Source of the DNA: an uncultured bacterium
GTDB lineage: Bacteria > Cyanobacteriota > Vampirovibrionia > Gastranaerophilales > Gastranaerophilaceae
NCBI GenBank assembly: GCA_902792085.1
Contig: CADAYE010000008.1
Coordinates: forward strand, 1 to 57,045
DNA: 57,045 nucleotides
Reading direction: 5' to 3'
A program made the translations under genes and the position numbers. Of this stretch, positions 24,484 through 32,691 are shown piece by piece (within the stretch, counting starts at the first letter, position 1; each line of letters begins with the position of its first letter). The notes under the pieces were generated by a model. The model saw only the letters and a list, made by a program, of their open reading frames with translations. It was not told where the DNA came from and ran no database searches.

Positions 24484-24510
24484 GGGCATAAACATTGTTT
24501 ATGCCCTTTT
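24484..24510 (+). terminator. Bidirectional intrinsic terminator
   Basis: GGGCATAAAC-ATT-GTTTATGCCC followed by TTTT, between convergent genes. Confidence 0.85.
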
Positions 24511-24536
24511 GTTTTAATTATTTTGTAAAGTGCTTT

Positions 24537-24917
24537 TTAGTAGTATGATTTCCAGCCTTTTCCGCCTGCGTTCCAGTAAGAATTGCCCTGACTTCTTTGT
24601 TTTGTTCTGATTCTTACTCTCGGCTTAGTTTGAACCGGCACCGGTTCACCTTTTGCTGCTGCATTTTGCGGAATCATATTAGGGTCTGTTTCAACATAAC
24701 TTGCAGGAACATAAGTTGCTTCATAAGCACCGTTTGCGTTTGATGATGACGCGTTTGAATTTGATGAAACTGTTTGATTGACGCCTTCTGCAATGGCTGA
24801 TTGTGCAGTAGGTTCAGGTCCGATAGATAAAACTGTTGATATCGGTAACAGACTTTCTGCACAGGCAAATGATGGAATTAACATCATAACTGCCAATAAT
24901 AACGCTGTTTTTTTCAT
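24537..24917 (-). CDS. Secreted low-complexity protein, unknown function
   Basis: A 126-aa protein with a clean signal peptide (MKKTALLLAVMMLIPSFACA). The mature part is Ser/Asn/Ala-rich (SNSNASSSNANGAYEA), then Pro/Val-rich, and ends in a basic, Gly/Tyr/Trp-rich tail (RVRIRTKQRSQGNSYWNAGG). No domain is recognised. GGAG lies seven bases before the ATG. The lone Cys of the signal lies in FACAE, which does not look like a lipobox. Confidence 0.7.
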   Translation of the reverse strand: MKKTALLLAVMMLIPSFACAESLLPISTVLSIGPEPTAQSAIAEGVNQTVSSNSNASSSNANGAYEATYVPASYVETDPNMIPQNAAAKGEPVPVQTKPRVRIRTKQRSQGNSYWNAGGKGWKSYY

Positions 24918-25031
24918 TTTGTACTCCTGTTATTCATTTTATATTACATTTTATATTATAATTATATTATAACATAAATCTAAACAAAAATAAATTTGCT
25001 ATATATATATAAAACAAATAAGGGATAAAAA

Positions 25032-25874
25032 TTGCGCATAAGATTGCCTGAATATTTAAAACGACCAATAATTGATACCGAAAAAACAAGAGAAGTAAGA
25101 AAAATTCTCAAAGTAAACTGTCTTAATACTGTTTGCGAAAACGCAAGATGCCCAAACAAAAACGAATGCTATACAAAACATACCGCAACTTTTTTGATTA
25201 TGGGAAATAATTGCACAAGAAATTGCCGTTATTGCAATATTATCTGCGCAAAGCCGGAACCTTTGGACAATGAAGAACCAAAACATATTGCACAAGCCAT
25301 AAAAGCACTTAATTTAAAATATGCGGTTATAACATCCGTTACAAGAGATGATTTAGATGATGGCGGTGCAGAGCATTTTGCAAATTGTATTTACGAAATT
25401 AAAAAACTTTGTCCTGAAACAAAAATAGAAATTCTTACACCTGATTTTAAAAATAATAAAAATGCCCTTGATATAATCATTAAGGCAAAACCTGATGTCT
25501 TTAATCATAATATTGAAACAGTAAAAGAAGTTTTTAAAATTGCGCGACCGCAGGGAGATTATCAAAATTCGCTTGATGTTCTTAAATATATTAAAGAAAA
25601 CAGCAATATAAAAACAAAGTCAGGACTTATGATAGGTTTAGGCGAAACCTTTGAGCAAATAAAATCTACAATGAATGATTTAAAAGAGGTTGGTTGTGAC
25701 ATATTGACAGTAGGCCAGTATATTCAGCCCTCAAAAGAACATCTTGAAGTATCTAAATATTATACTTTAGACGAATACGAAATATTAAAACAAATGGCAA
25801 TAGAAAGCGGATTCAAACACTACCAAATCGGACCTTTGGTCAGAAGTTCTTATAATGCATCAGGACTTTTATAA
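25032..25874 (+). CDS. lipA: Lipoyl synthase
   Basis: A 280-aa radical-SAM enzyme that inserts two sulfurs into protein-bound octanoyl groups to make lipoate. The auxiliary cluster cysteines are C35/C40/C46 (CENARCPNKNEC), the radical-SAM cluster is C61/C65/C68 (CTRNCRYC), and the C-terminal RSSY motif (271-274), which binds the auxiliary cluster, is present. Length is typical. The start is TTG at 25032 with AGGG eight to nine bases upstream; no ATG fits as well. No lipB or glycine-cleavage gene is adjacent. Its last six bases overlap the convergent HAD gene. Confidence 0.96.
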   Translation: MRIRLPEYLKRPIIDTEKTREVRKILKVNCLNTVCENARCPNKNECYTKHTATFLIMGNNCTRNCRYCNIICAKPEPLDNEEPKHIAQAIKALNLKYAVITSVTRDDLDDGGAEHFANCIYEIKKLCPETKIEILTPDFKNNKNALDIIIKAKPDVFNHNIETVKEVFKIARPQGDYQNSLDVLKYIKENSNIKTKSGLMIGLGETFEQIKSTMNDLKEVGCDILTVGQYIQPSKEHLEVSKYYTLDEYEILKQMAIESGFKHYQIGPLVRSSYNASGLL

Positions 25875-26174
25875 TATATTTTGCATAATTTTATTATAAT
25901 CGCCGTCAAATTTTACTGCTCTGTCATCAATATAATAAACAGCAGGAATTTTCCTGTCTGTTACATCCTCAATAAATTTCAGAAGATTATGTTTTTTAAG
26001 CCATTTTATTACGCTAATCGGCTCTCTGCTTGTCAAAATGGTTACTCTGTATTTTTGAGATAATTGTTCAAGAAATTGCGGACAACCTTCACGCATTTCA
26101 CAAAGGTCATTTGGGTCATAATGGGTGTATATATTCAGTACTCCGTCAAAATCAACACAAATATCTTTTTTCAT
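25869..26174 (-). CDS. Small HAD-superfamily hydrolase-like protein
   Basis: A 101-aa protein beginning MKKDICVDFDGVLNIY. The DxDG motif (D8 and D10) is HAD motif I. LTSREP resembles motif II and YYIDDRAVKFDGD the motif IV acidic pair. It is capless and very short, like small 5'-nucleotidase or polynucleotide-phosphatase-type HADs. The substrate is unknown. AAGGA lies about eight bases before the ATG. Confidence 0.8.
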   Translation of the reverse strand: MKKDICVDFDGVLNIYTHYDPNDLCEMREGCPQFLEQLSQKYRVTILTSREPISVIKWLKKHNLLKFIEDVTDRKIPAVYYIDDRAVKFDGDYNKIMQNIL

Positions 26175-26194
26175 AAATGTTTCCTTTTATTACC

Positions 26195-26276
26195 TAACAT
26201 GTCTTTTATAACATGTATAATATCTTATAACACTCATTTAGTCAATTATAAGAAATAAATATATACTTTTATTACT
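26195..26276 (+). promoter_or_regulatory. Promoter and possible operator of the XRE gene
   Basis: TATACT (26262-26267) ends nine bases before the ATG. Upstream are two direct copies of TAACATGT (26195, 26209) and an inverted CTTATAA/TTATAAG pair, plausible sites for autoregulation. Confidence 0.4.
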
Positions 26277-26495
26277 ATGTATATTATTAATTTATACAAT
26301 GTTAGATGGAAGAAAAAATATACCCAAAAAGAAATTGCGGAAGCGACAGGTTTGGGTTTAAAGACAATAAGTCAATTATTTAGTGGTAAGCATTATAATT
26401 ACGAATTATTTACACTTGAAACTATTGCAAAGTTTTTCAACTGTGATTTGCATGAGATACTGATTAAAGTTGATGATAATACTCAAGAGAGTTAA
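26277..26495 (+). CDS. Small XRE/Cro-type transcriptional regulator
   Basis: A 72-aa helix-turn-helix protein. The HTH lies at about 15-60: KKYTQKEIAEATGLGLKTIS then QLFSGKHYNYELFTLETIAK, followed by FFNCDLHEILI, the HTH_26/Cro-like pattern. It is a close paralogue of the product at 33564-33770, sharing the start MYI-x-NLY, YTQ-x-EI, LFSGK and LETI-x-KFF. There is no ribosome site; the start is close to a -10 box. It is convergent with cysS. The target is probably its own promoter region. Confidence 0.88.
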   Translation: MYIINLYNVRWKKKYTQKEIAEATGLGLKTISQLFSGKHYNYELFTLETIAKFFNCDLHEILIKVDDNTQES

Positions 26496-26502
26496 TGGAG
26501 CT

Positions 26503-27876
26503 TTATTTCCTCTCAACCTTTGTGCCCTCAGGTGTGTCTTTTAATATAATTCCGATATTATCAAGTGAAACTCTGATTTTATCCGCAATTTCCCAATTTT
26601 TCTCGGCTCTCGCTTTTTTGCGCAAGTCAAGAATATCATCCATTGACTCAAAAGTTTGCCCCAAAGCCTCTGATACAGATTTTATTGCTTTTGATAAATC
26701 TTCGTCACTCAAACCTGCTTTTTCAAAGGTGAACCCCAGTGTTGTACCGAGTTTATATAGAATTGTATAAGCGTCTTTTTCGTCTTTGTTTGCTCTTGTT
26801 GTAAGGTCAAACAGTACGGCAAGCGCTTTTGAGGTGTTTAAATCTTCATCCATTGCTTCGCAAAATGCTTTGTATTCAGGTGTTTGTGTTATATCCAAAT
26901 TTTCATTAATCGGAGTTTGTTTTGCATTTGTTAATCTTTTTGCGCCAGCCTGAGCAGATGCTAACGCTTCATCAGAAAACTCAACAGGCATGCGATAATG
27001 ATTTGTCAGAATAAATAATCGCAAAGTGTTTGCGTCATAATTTTTGAGCATATCGTCTATTGTCAAAAAGTTGCCTAATGATTTTGACATTTTTTCTTTG
27101 TTAATGGTAACAAATCCGTTATGAAGCCAATAATTTACAAATCTGCAGTCATTTGCACATTCACTCTGCGCAATCTCATTTTCGTGGTGCGGGAATATCA
27201 AATCAGCTCCGCCTGCGTGAATATCAATGGTTTTACCCAAATGTTTACGATTCATTGCGGAACACTCAATATGCCACCCAGGACGACCAACACCCCAAGG
27301 GGAATTGTACCCGAATTTTTCATCTTTTTTCCAAAGAGCGAAATCCAAAGGATCCTCTTTTTGTTCGCCGACAGCAATTCTTGCTCCACTTTCAAGTTGG
27401 TCAATCGGCTGACCTGAAAGACTTCCGTACCTGCCAAATTTTTTTACCCTAAAATAAACATCCCCATTTGATTCGTAAGCATAACCTTTTGCTATCAAAT
27501 CCTTTACCATAGAAATCATTTCGCCCAAAGTTTTTGTGGCAAACGGTTCAATATCAGGGGGTAAATTATTTAATTTGTTCATAGAGTTTGTAAATTGCTG
27601 ATACCAATATTGTGAAACCTCTTGCGGTGTTTTGTTTTCTTTTTCTGCTTTTTTAAGGATTTTATCATCAACATCGGTTACATTTCTGCAATATGTAACA
27701 TCATATCCTCTGAATTTGAGGTAACGGTATAAAACATCCCAGGTTATGTAGCATCTTGCATGTCCAAGGTGTGCATAATCATATACAGTCGGCCCGCATA
27801 CATACATTTTGACCTTGTTTTCTTCAATAGGTTTAAATTCTTCTAATTTCCCGGAATATGTGTTAAATAATTGCAT
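26503..27876 (-). CDS. cysS: Cysteinyl-tRNA synthetase
   Basis: A 457-aa class I aminoacyl-tRNA synthetase. The HIGH motif is HLGH (36-39) and the KMSKS motif is at 262-266. The zinc ligands that discriminate Cys from Ser are visible: C27 (VCGPTVYDYAH), C205 (HIECSAM), and H230 with E234 (FPHHENEIAQSE). A helical anticodon-binding C terminus completes the protein. GGAG lies six bases before the ATG, and a family D palindrome sits directly upstream. The polycysteine leader at 12515 is unlinked. Confidence 0.97.
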   Translation of the reverse strand: MQLFNTYSGKLEEFKPIEENKVKMYVCGPTVYDYAHLGHARCYITWDVLYRYLKFRGYDVTYCRNVTDVDDKILKKAEKENKTPQEVSQYWYQQFTNSMNKLNNLPPDIEPFATKTLGEMISMVKDLIAKGYAYESNGDVYFRVKKFGRYGSLSGQPIDQLESGARIAVGEQKEDPLDFALWKKDEKFGYNSPWGVGRPGWHIECSAMNRKHLGKTIDIHAGGADLIFPHHENEIAQSECANDCRFVNYWLHNGFVTINKEKMSKSLGNFLTIDDMLKNYDANTLRLFILTNHYRMPVEFSDEALASAQAGAKRLTNAKQTPINENLDITQTPEYKAFCEAMDEDLNTSKALAVLFDLTTRANKDEKDAYTILYKLGTTLGFTFEKAGLSDEDLSKAIKSVSEALGQTFESMDDILDLRKKARAEKNWEIADKIRVSLDNIGIILKDTPEGTKVERK

Positions 27877-27888
27877 TTTTACTCCTTT

Positions 27889-27912
27889 GTCGGCATAGTA
27901 ATAACGACTTAC
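27889..27912. repeat. Family D palindrome upstream of cysS
   Basis: GTCGGCATAGTAATAACGAC followed by TTAC, a degenerate version of the GTAGGTCGG...CCGAC family at 33448, 34167 and 54683. Confidence 0.55.
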
Positions 27913-28038
27913 AAAATTATATTATCATAAATAAATGTAAATAATTGTGAACATGTATAAATTTTCATGGCAATTTTTAATATAAAAAATATTTAATAAA
28001 TATATATCGTAATAGAACACGAAGAAAGGATTGAGACG

Positions 28039-28497
28039 ATGGGTAACATTATTCCTGTAAAATTGAGTGTATGCGTAAATGGTAAGTATGAACCAAGAAC
28101 CATATATGCTGAAGAAGGTATGAGCATATCATTTGGCGGTAAATCATACAAATTCACAAAAGATGCTAAAGCTATTGTGATGGATGCGAAATATTATGCG
28201 GCATTAGGCGGGGTATCGCAAGAAGTGAGAGAAAATGACCCTCACAATAAAGATTCTTATGTTTTAACTAATTCTGATGTTGCAAATATTTATAACAACA
28301 GACATGACGGGTTTGGGATTTTGCAAAATCATGTAAATTCCGCTCAGGACAGATTGGATACAGGTTCCAAATTGAAAACGAGTCCTGAAACAGGTAACGC
28401 AACTGATGTTAATCCGCAACAAAACGGTTTGACTATTCATTTAAGAGATAGCCATAATAAATCAACAGGTTCTATCAGTATATTTAAAGCGAAATAG
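28039..28497 (+). CDS. Soluble protein, unknown function
   Basis: A 152-aa protein without signal or membrane segment. The first 60 residues look beta-rich (LSVCVNGKYEPRTIYAEEGM, SFGGKSYKF). A helical stretch, an Asn/Asp-rich region and a short C-terminal strand region (GLTIHLRDS) follow. AAAGG lies about nine bases before the ATG. The 3' end overlaps the convergent carboxypeptidase gene by 14 bases. No family is recognised. Confidence 0.7.
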   Translation: MGNIIPVKLSVCVNGKYEPRTIYAEEGMSISFGGKSYKFTKDAKAIVMDAKYYAALGGVSQEVRENDPHNKDSYVLTNSDVANIYNNRHDGFGILQNHVNSAQDRLDTGSKLKTSPETGNATDVNPQQNGLTIHLRDSHNKSTGSISIFKAK

Positions 28498-29560
28498 AAC
28501 TTAATATATCAAAAATATCAAATACCGGTTGTTCCAGTTGTTCGACCGGTATTTTTTCGTCTAATTCAAGAGTAATAGTCGGTATGTTGCGCTCAACCCC
28601 GCAATAAGTCCCAAAACTCCCCGGTGTCGGATAGCCGATACTTGCCTCAACAGGATAACCGATAATATCTGATATTTTTTGTGCAATATCTTGTGCCGGT
28701 CCGTCATAATTAACTATTTTATAGGGTGAATGCAAAGTTAAAATCATTTTTGGCTGATATTTTTCAATAATATCAATAACAAATTGAGTTTCAATTTCGC
28801 TGCCTGCTGATTTACCCCCATAATAATCATCAGGATTATCTCCTGCAGCACTCGTATCCTCGCCCCAATTTTTGGTTGGGAAATTCCTGTTTAAATCAAC
28901 CCCGTTTGCATTTGTTCTTGTGTTGTTTTCCAGTCCGTCAGGGTTTAAACAGGGGATGAATAACAGATTATCACTATTACCCTCCCCTTGAGGGAGGGTG
29001 GGAATTTTAAATTCCCGGGTGGGGGATATTTTATCTTTTATATATTCTAAAACACTTTCGATATCTTTTGAAATATCATTATTAAATATTCGTATAACCT
29101 CAAAACCTGCATTTTTTAAAAATATATCTCTTTTTTGGTCATATTCTTTGTTATCTATATGTTGACTGCCATCTAATTCAATTATAATTTTTGGATAAAA
29201 ACAAGTAAAATCGGCAATATAAGGTCCTATAGGTTGTTGCCTTCTGAATTTTAAACCTAAAAATTGGCTTCTTCTTAAATATTGCCACAATATTTGTTCA
29301 TTTGGAGTTGGGTTATTTCTTAATTCTTTAGATTTCTCCTTTGCGAACGCACTATATTTATGTCCCCACCCCGAAATCACAGATTTCGACCCTCCCTCAA
29401 GGGGAGGGTATTCTCCTGATAAATATTTTTCAATCAAATATTTCCCCTGAGGTTCGTCACCATGAAAAACACCGATTATTAAAACATTATTTTCATTCGG
29501 TGTTCCGATAAGTTCTATTTTATTGCCAAGTTTTGTTGTTGCAGATTGTAATATTTTCAT
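28484..29560 (-). CDS. M14 zinc carboxypeptidase interrupted in frame by a DUF559 endonuclease domain
   Basis: About 358 aa, made of two proteins. Residues 1-50 and 195-358 form an M14 peptidase resembling murein-peptide amidase: zinc ligands H33/E36 (FHGDEPQG), the LNPDGLENNTRTNANG and VDLNRNFPTKNW block (205-232), third ligand H277 (LTLHSP) and catalytic Glu in TLELDE (about 332). Residues 51-194 are foreign: after a palindrome-encoded linker, a DUF559 (Vsr-like) nuclease domain (75-178) reads NNPTPNEQILWQYLRR, GPYIADFTCFYPKIIIELDG, with the PD-(D/E)xK core. The insertion separates the zinc site from the LNPDG strand, yet both reading frames stay open. Start at 29560: GGAG is nine bases upstream. 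Whether the hybrid is an active peptidase is unknown. Confidence 0.88.
   Translation of the reverse strand: MKILQSATTKLGNKIELIGTPNENNVLIIGVFHGDEPQGKYLIEKYLSGEYPPLEGGSKSVISGWGHKYSAFAKEKSKELRNNPTPNEQILWQYLRRSQFLGLKFRRQQPIGPYIADFTCFYPKIIIELDGSQHIDNKEYDQKRDIFLKNAGFEVIRIFNNDISKDIESVLEYIKDKISPTREFKIPTLPQGEGNSDNLLFIPCLNPDGLENNTRTNANGVDLNRNFPTKNWGEDTSAAGDNPDDYYGGKSAGSEIETQFVIDIIEKYQPKMILTLHSPYKIVNYDGPAQDIAQKISDIIGYPVEASIGYPTPGSFGTYCGVERNIPTITLELDEKIPVEQLEQPVFDIFDILSSISL
28978..29410 (-). mobile_element. DUF559 nuclease element with 22-bp terminal inverted repeats (family A)
   Basis: Bases 28978-28999 are the exact reverse complement of 29389-29410 (CCCTCCCCTTGAGGGAGGG core). Inward of each end lies a second hairpin (AATTTTAAATT on one side, GAAATC...GATTTC on the other), then a GGGTGGGG-type block. 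The 433-bp element contains the DUF559 ORF in the frame of its host gene. Confidence 0.8.
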
Positions 29561-29566
29561 ATCCAA

Positions 29567-29606
29567 CACTCCGAAATCGCAGATTTCGACCCTCCCTCAG
29601 GGAGAG
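29567..29606. repeat. Solo end of the family A element
   Basis: CACTCCGAAATCGCAGATTT continuing CGACCCTCCCTCAGGGAGAG closely matches the 29362-29410 end of the nuclease element. It lies in the ftsY-carboxypeptidase spacer and provides the GGAG ribosome site of the carboxypeptidase. Confidence 0.75.
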
Positions 29607-29613
29607 AATATGT

Positions 29614-30531
29614 TTATTCAAACAATGCATCGATAAAATCGTCAGCATTGAACGGTTTTACATCTTCCATTTTTTCGCCGACACCAACAAGTTTTACAGG
29701 CAATTTCATTTCTTTTGCAATAGCCAAAATAATTGCCCCTTTTGCACTTCCGTCAAGTTTTGTCAATGCTGCGCATGTAAGATTCACGCACTCGCCAAAA
29801 ACTTTTGCCTGTTGCAAGCCGTTTTGACCTGTATTTGCATCAAGTACCAAAATACTTTCCCTTAAAGATTCAGGAGCTTGCTTATCTATGACCGTTTTAA
29901 TTTTTTTAAGTTCTTCCATAAGGTTAAACTTGTTTTGCAAACGACCTGCGGTATCTACCAAAATTACATCATAATTTTCATTTTTTGCTTTTTGGATTGC
30001 TTCATAAACAACTGATGCAGGATCTGCTTTATCTCGGCGCACAATATCTGCTCCTGCTCTGACAGACCAAATATTCAACTGTTCTTCTGCTGCGGCTCTG
30101 AAGGTATCACCAGCCGCAACCAAAACTTTTTTGCCTTCTTGTTTGAATTTGTAAGCAAGTTTTGCGATAAGAGTCGTTTTCCCTGCGCCGTTTACCCCTG
30201 TTATGAAATAAATGTTCAGTTCTCCGTCTTTGAAATTTAATTCGGTTGAACCTGCTTCATAGAGAGTTTTTTTAAATTCCTCTTTTAAGTAGTCTTTCAG
30301 TTCAGACGGTTTTGCACCTTTTTTTGAACGCAGATTATCCACGAGTTCTGATGCGTAAGTCACCCCCAAATCTGCACTAATTAAGGTGTCTTCAATATCA
30401 TCAAGCGCAAATTCAGAGTACTGCTCCTCGCTTTGGTCAACATTAGAAAGTACATTCCCGACCAAATTCTTTGCCGTATTTGATACGGTTTGCTTAAAAT
30501 CTTCAATCTTTTCTTTAAAAAATCCAAACAT
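29614..30531 (-). CDS. ftsY: Signal recognition particle receptor FtsY
   Basis: A 305-aa SRP GTPase that docks ribosome-SRP complexes at the inner membrane. After a short acidic N terminus comes the four-helix N domain (about 10-95). The G domain carries GVNGAGKTT (112-120), DTFRAAAEEQL, DTAGR (193-197), TKLDG (257-261) and the closing FNADDFIDALF. The short A domain is like Gram-positive and cyanobacterial forms. G1-G5 are intact. TAATAT ends six bases before the ATG and no Shine-Dalgarno is present, so the mRNA is probably leaderless. Confidence 0.97.
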   Translation of the reverse strand: MFGFFKEKIEDFKQTVSNTAKNLVGNVLSNVDQSEEQYSEFALDDIEDTLISADLGVTYASELVDNLRSKKGAKPSELKDYLKEEFKKTLYEAGSTELNFKDGELNIYFITGVNGAGKTTLIAKLAYKFKQEGKKVLVAAGDTFRAAAEEQLNIWSVRAGADIVRRDKADPASVVYEAIQKAKNENYDVILVDTAGRLQNKFNLMEELKKIKTVIDKQAPESLRESILVLDANTGQNGLQQAKVFGECVNLTCAALTKLDGSAKGAIILAIAKEMKLPVKLVGVGEKMEDVKPFNADDFIDALFE

Positions 30532-30615
30532 AAATACATATTAGCATAAAATTTTTATTGCATTTTATTTTTTATATTCTATTATATGTTTATATTGAAA
30601 AGAAGGAGCGTATAT

Positions 30616-31341
30616 ATGTTAGAAAAAATTGAAAAATTTCAAATTTTGCTTTTGGCACTTGTACTTGGAATTTGCGGTATTGTAGCAACCGTAATTTTTA
30701 CAAATACTATGTCAAAAGATGTTATTACTGTTACCGGTTCTTATTCGCAGACTGTTACATCAGACAAAGGTTCTTATGATTTTGATGTAATTGCAAGAGA
30801 TAAATCAAGAGCGGCGGCTTATGCAACTTTGAAAAAGCAAAAACCGATTATTATTAAATATCTCAAATCACAGGGGTTTAAAGACAATCAGATTGAAGAA
30901 AAATATGTAAACGGATATAACATTTACAAAACGAATTATAACGGTAATTCAACAGAAGAAATTATTGGTTTTAATGCCAATCAAAAGTACATTGTTAAGT
31001 CTGATGATGTTGAAAAAATAAAAAAACTTTCAACTGAAATCAACACTTTGACTGAACAGGGTATTGAAATTTCCGGTTACGAACCGTCTTATTTTTATTC
31101 AAAACTTTCGGATTTGAAAATCGAAATGCTTGAAAAGGCTTCAAAAGATGCAAAGCAGAGAGCAAAGGCAATGTTGAAGGCAACACATAACAGAGTCGGC
31201 AAAATTCAATCACTTCAGATGGGTGTATTCCAAATAACTCCGGAAGATTCAAATGATGTATCAGATATGGGTATAAGTGATTCTTCTTCTATCAAAAAGA
31301 AAGTAACTTCTGTTGCGAATGTAACCTTCAGAATAAAATAG
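30616..31341 (+). CDS. SIMPL-domain (DUF541) membrane-anchored protein
   Basis: About 241 aa. An N-terminal hydrophobic segment (about 7-31) anchors a periplasmic SIMPL domain: VITVTGSYSQTV, then YATLKKQKPIIIKYLKSQG, GFNANQKYIVKSDDVEKI, and the DAKQRAKAMLKATHNRVGKI signature. The family has been tied to interaction with membrane or toxin partners but lacks a clear biochemical role. The ATG at 30616 is chosen because AAGGAG lies seven bases upstream; an ATG at 30586 is unsupported. Confidence 0.88.
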   Translation: MLEKIEKFQILLLALVLGICGIVATVIFTNTMSKDVITVTGSYSQTVTSDKGSYDFDVIARDKSRAAAYATLKKQKPIIIKYLKSQGFKDNQIEEKYVNGYNIYKTNYNGNSTEEIIGFNANQKYIVKSDDVEKIKKLSTEINTLTEQGIEISGYEPSYFYSKLSDLKIEMLEKASKDAKQRAKAMLKATHNRVGKIQSLQMGVFQITPEDSNDVSDMGISDSSSIKKKVTSVANVTFRIK

Positions 31342-31354
31342 TTTTGTGTGAATG

Positions 31355-31430
31355 GTGAATAAGTGAATTGACCTTTATTCAGGATAATAAAATTTGTTAT
31401 CAGATTGATAAAGACTATTCACTTATTCAC
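31355..31430. repeat. Inverted repeat, 14-bp arms
   Basis: GTGAATAAGTGAAT (31355-31368) and ATTCACTTATTCAC (31417-31430) are perfect inverted repeats 48 bases apart, in the gap between convergent genes. A related AAGTGAATAG/GGTGAATAG run follows proC near 9563. Confidence 0.75.
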
Positions 31431-31443
31431 AATTTACTTTAAT

Positions 31444-31908
31444 TTACTGCATTTCTTTGATTACATTATCCGTAATATCTTCTCCGCCGGAGATTACCAT
31501 ACCTGTCGGCAGAACAAGATTATAATCTGTTTTTTTTGCCTGATTAGAGATTAGATTTTTAATATTCGAGGTTATCTGTACAATTTTTTTGCTGTAATCT
31601 TCATCAATAGCATTTCTCTTTGTTTCAATTTCTTTGCTGTAATTTGCTTGCAGTTCAAGTGCTTTATTTTGGTCCTGAGTGTTGGCAATTTCGTTTTGCG
31701 CCTTTGAAATGAGTGTTTCAAGTTCTTTGAGTTGTTTATCTTGTGACGCTTTAAGATTTTTTATATCTTTAGATTGTTCCATCACTTTTGTAATATCTAC
31801 AACTGCAACTTTGTATCTTGGCAGAGAAATTGCGACATCATTCATTGTATAACCGCCGATAAAAAACAGTGCGCATGCACCAACTAACCAAATGTTTTCT
31901 TTTTTCAT
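31444..31908 (-). CDS. OmpH/Skp-like periplasmic chaperone
   Basis: A 154-aa protein with an N-terminal hydrophobic segment (about 6-24). It then has the OmpH pattern: KVAVVDITKVMEQSKDIKNL, a long lysine- and glutamine-rich coiled coil (about 50-125), and the closing strand NLVLPTGMVISGGEDITDNV. Skp trimers hold unfolded outer-membrane proteins in the periplasm, consistent with the predicted barrel at 22955. AGGAT lies about six bases before the ATG. The preceding minus-strand gene ends in a terminator, so this gene is separately transcribed. Confidence 0.88.
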   Translation of the reverse strand: MKKENIWLVGACALFFIGGYTMNDVAISLPRYKVAVVDITKVMEQSKDIKNLKASQDKQLKELETLISKAQNEIANTQDQNKALELQANYSKEIETKRNAIDEDYSKKIVQITSNIKNLISNQAKKTDYNLVLPTGMVISGGEDITDNVIKEMQ

Positions 31909-31977
31909 TTTAAAATCCTCATCTTTTACATAAGAATTTTATTCTGGTTTATAAAAAAAAATATTGCCCGTACGGAT

Positions 31978-32007
31978 AAAAAAATATCATCTCTTTTGAG
32001 ATGATAT
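31978..32007 (-). terminator. Intrinsic terminator
   Basis: ATATCATCTC-TTTT-GAGATGATAT (31984-32007). Read on the minus strand, the stem is followed by TTTTTT, ending the gene at 32065. Confidence 0.8.
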
Positions 32008-32064
32008 CGATTATACACTTACTTTGTAAACACTTTAGATGCCTCTGTACATGAGGATTTATAA

Positions 32065-32598
32065 TTAAGCAAAAATGCTTTTTAATTCGTTTTTGGTTTC
32101 TTCTTTTTTAGAATTGTTGTTATTCATAAGTAATTCGCCGCCATAGAAAGGATTAGAACCGTTTTTGTCTTTTGCGGTTTCTGAAGTGAAAATACTTACA
32201 AATTGAGATTTGTTTGTTTCAGAAGTTTTTTGTGCTTCCGGTACAATTGCGTTAGCATTAACATTTGGCATATATTTTCCGTCAATTTTAGAAGAAATTG
32301 CTGCCTGTGAATTCAAAAACTTAATTGAATTTAATGTTTCCAAATTGAACTGAAATTGTAAGGTGTTATTCAATGCGATTTGTTTTTGAGCCTGAACATC
32401 TATTTTTCCGTTATATAAATCAATCCCCAATTCAACAGGTTTAGCAAGAGTATTAACCTGAGCATTTGCAGAGATATTATTTGAATAATTCGCACTTTTT
32501 TGAGTCGCACGATTAAGAATCTCCTGAGAAACTTCTTTAAGCATTGTTCTGTCAATGCCGTTATTATATAGAGAAGTATAATTTACATTAAGACTCAT
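32065..32598 (-). CDS. Asn/Ser-rich soluble protein, unknown function
   Basis: A 177-aa protein starting MSLNVNYTSLYNNGIDRTML. It has no signal or membrane segment and is rich in Asn, Ser, Gln and Ala, with predicted helices at about 18-35 and 75-100 (ALNNTLQFQFNLETLNSIKF). The composition resembles exported or surface-filament proteins without cleaved signals, like the product at 2968, but no family is recognised. AAGGGA lies about seven bases before the ATG. Confidence 0.65.
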   Translation of the reverse strand: MSLNVNYTSLYNNGIDRTMLKEVSQEILNRATQKSANYSNNISANAQVNTLAKPVELGIDLYNGKIDVQAQKQIALNNTLQFQFNLETLNSIKFLNSQAAISSKIDGKYMPNVNANAIVPEAQKTSETNKSQFVSIFTSETAKDKNGSNPFYGGELLMNNNNSKKEETKNELKSIFA

Positions 32599-32691
32599 AG
32601 TTAATCCCTTGTTTCCTTACAAATAAATAATCGGCATTTTATTCGGAAACTTTAGGATTTTATTGGTTTTTGTTAAGAATTTGTAACAATA

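Noticed and set aside
27121-27452. Plus-strand ORFs of 61-99 aa opposite cysS
   Set aside because: They lie entirely within cysS, have no ribosome site and no family similarity; shadows of the real gene.
28978-29410. Possible intein in the M14 protein
   Set aside because: No splicing-block residues (Cys/Ser at the N junction, His-Asn at the C junction) are seen; the segment has TIRs and a DUF559 domain instead.
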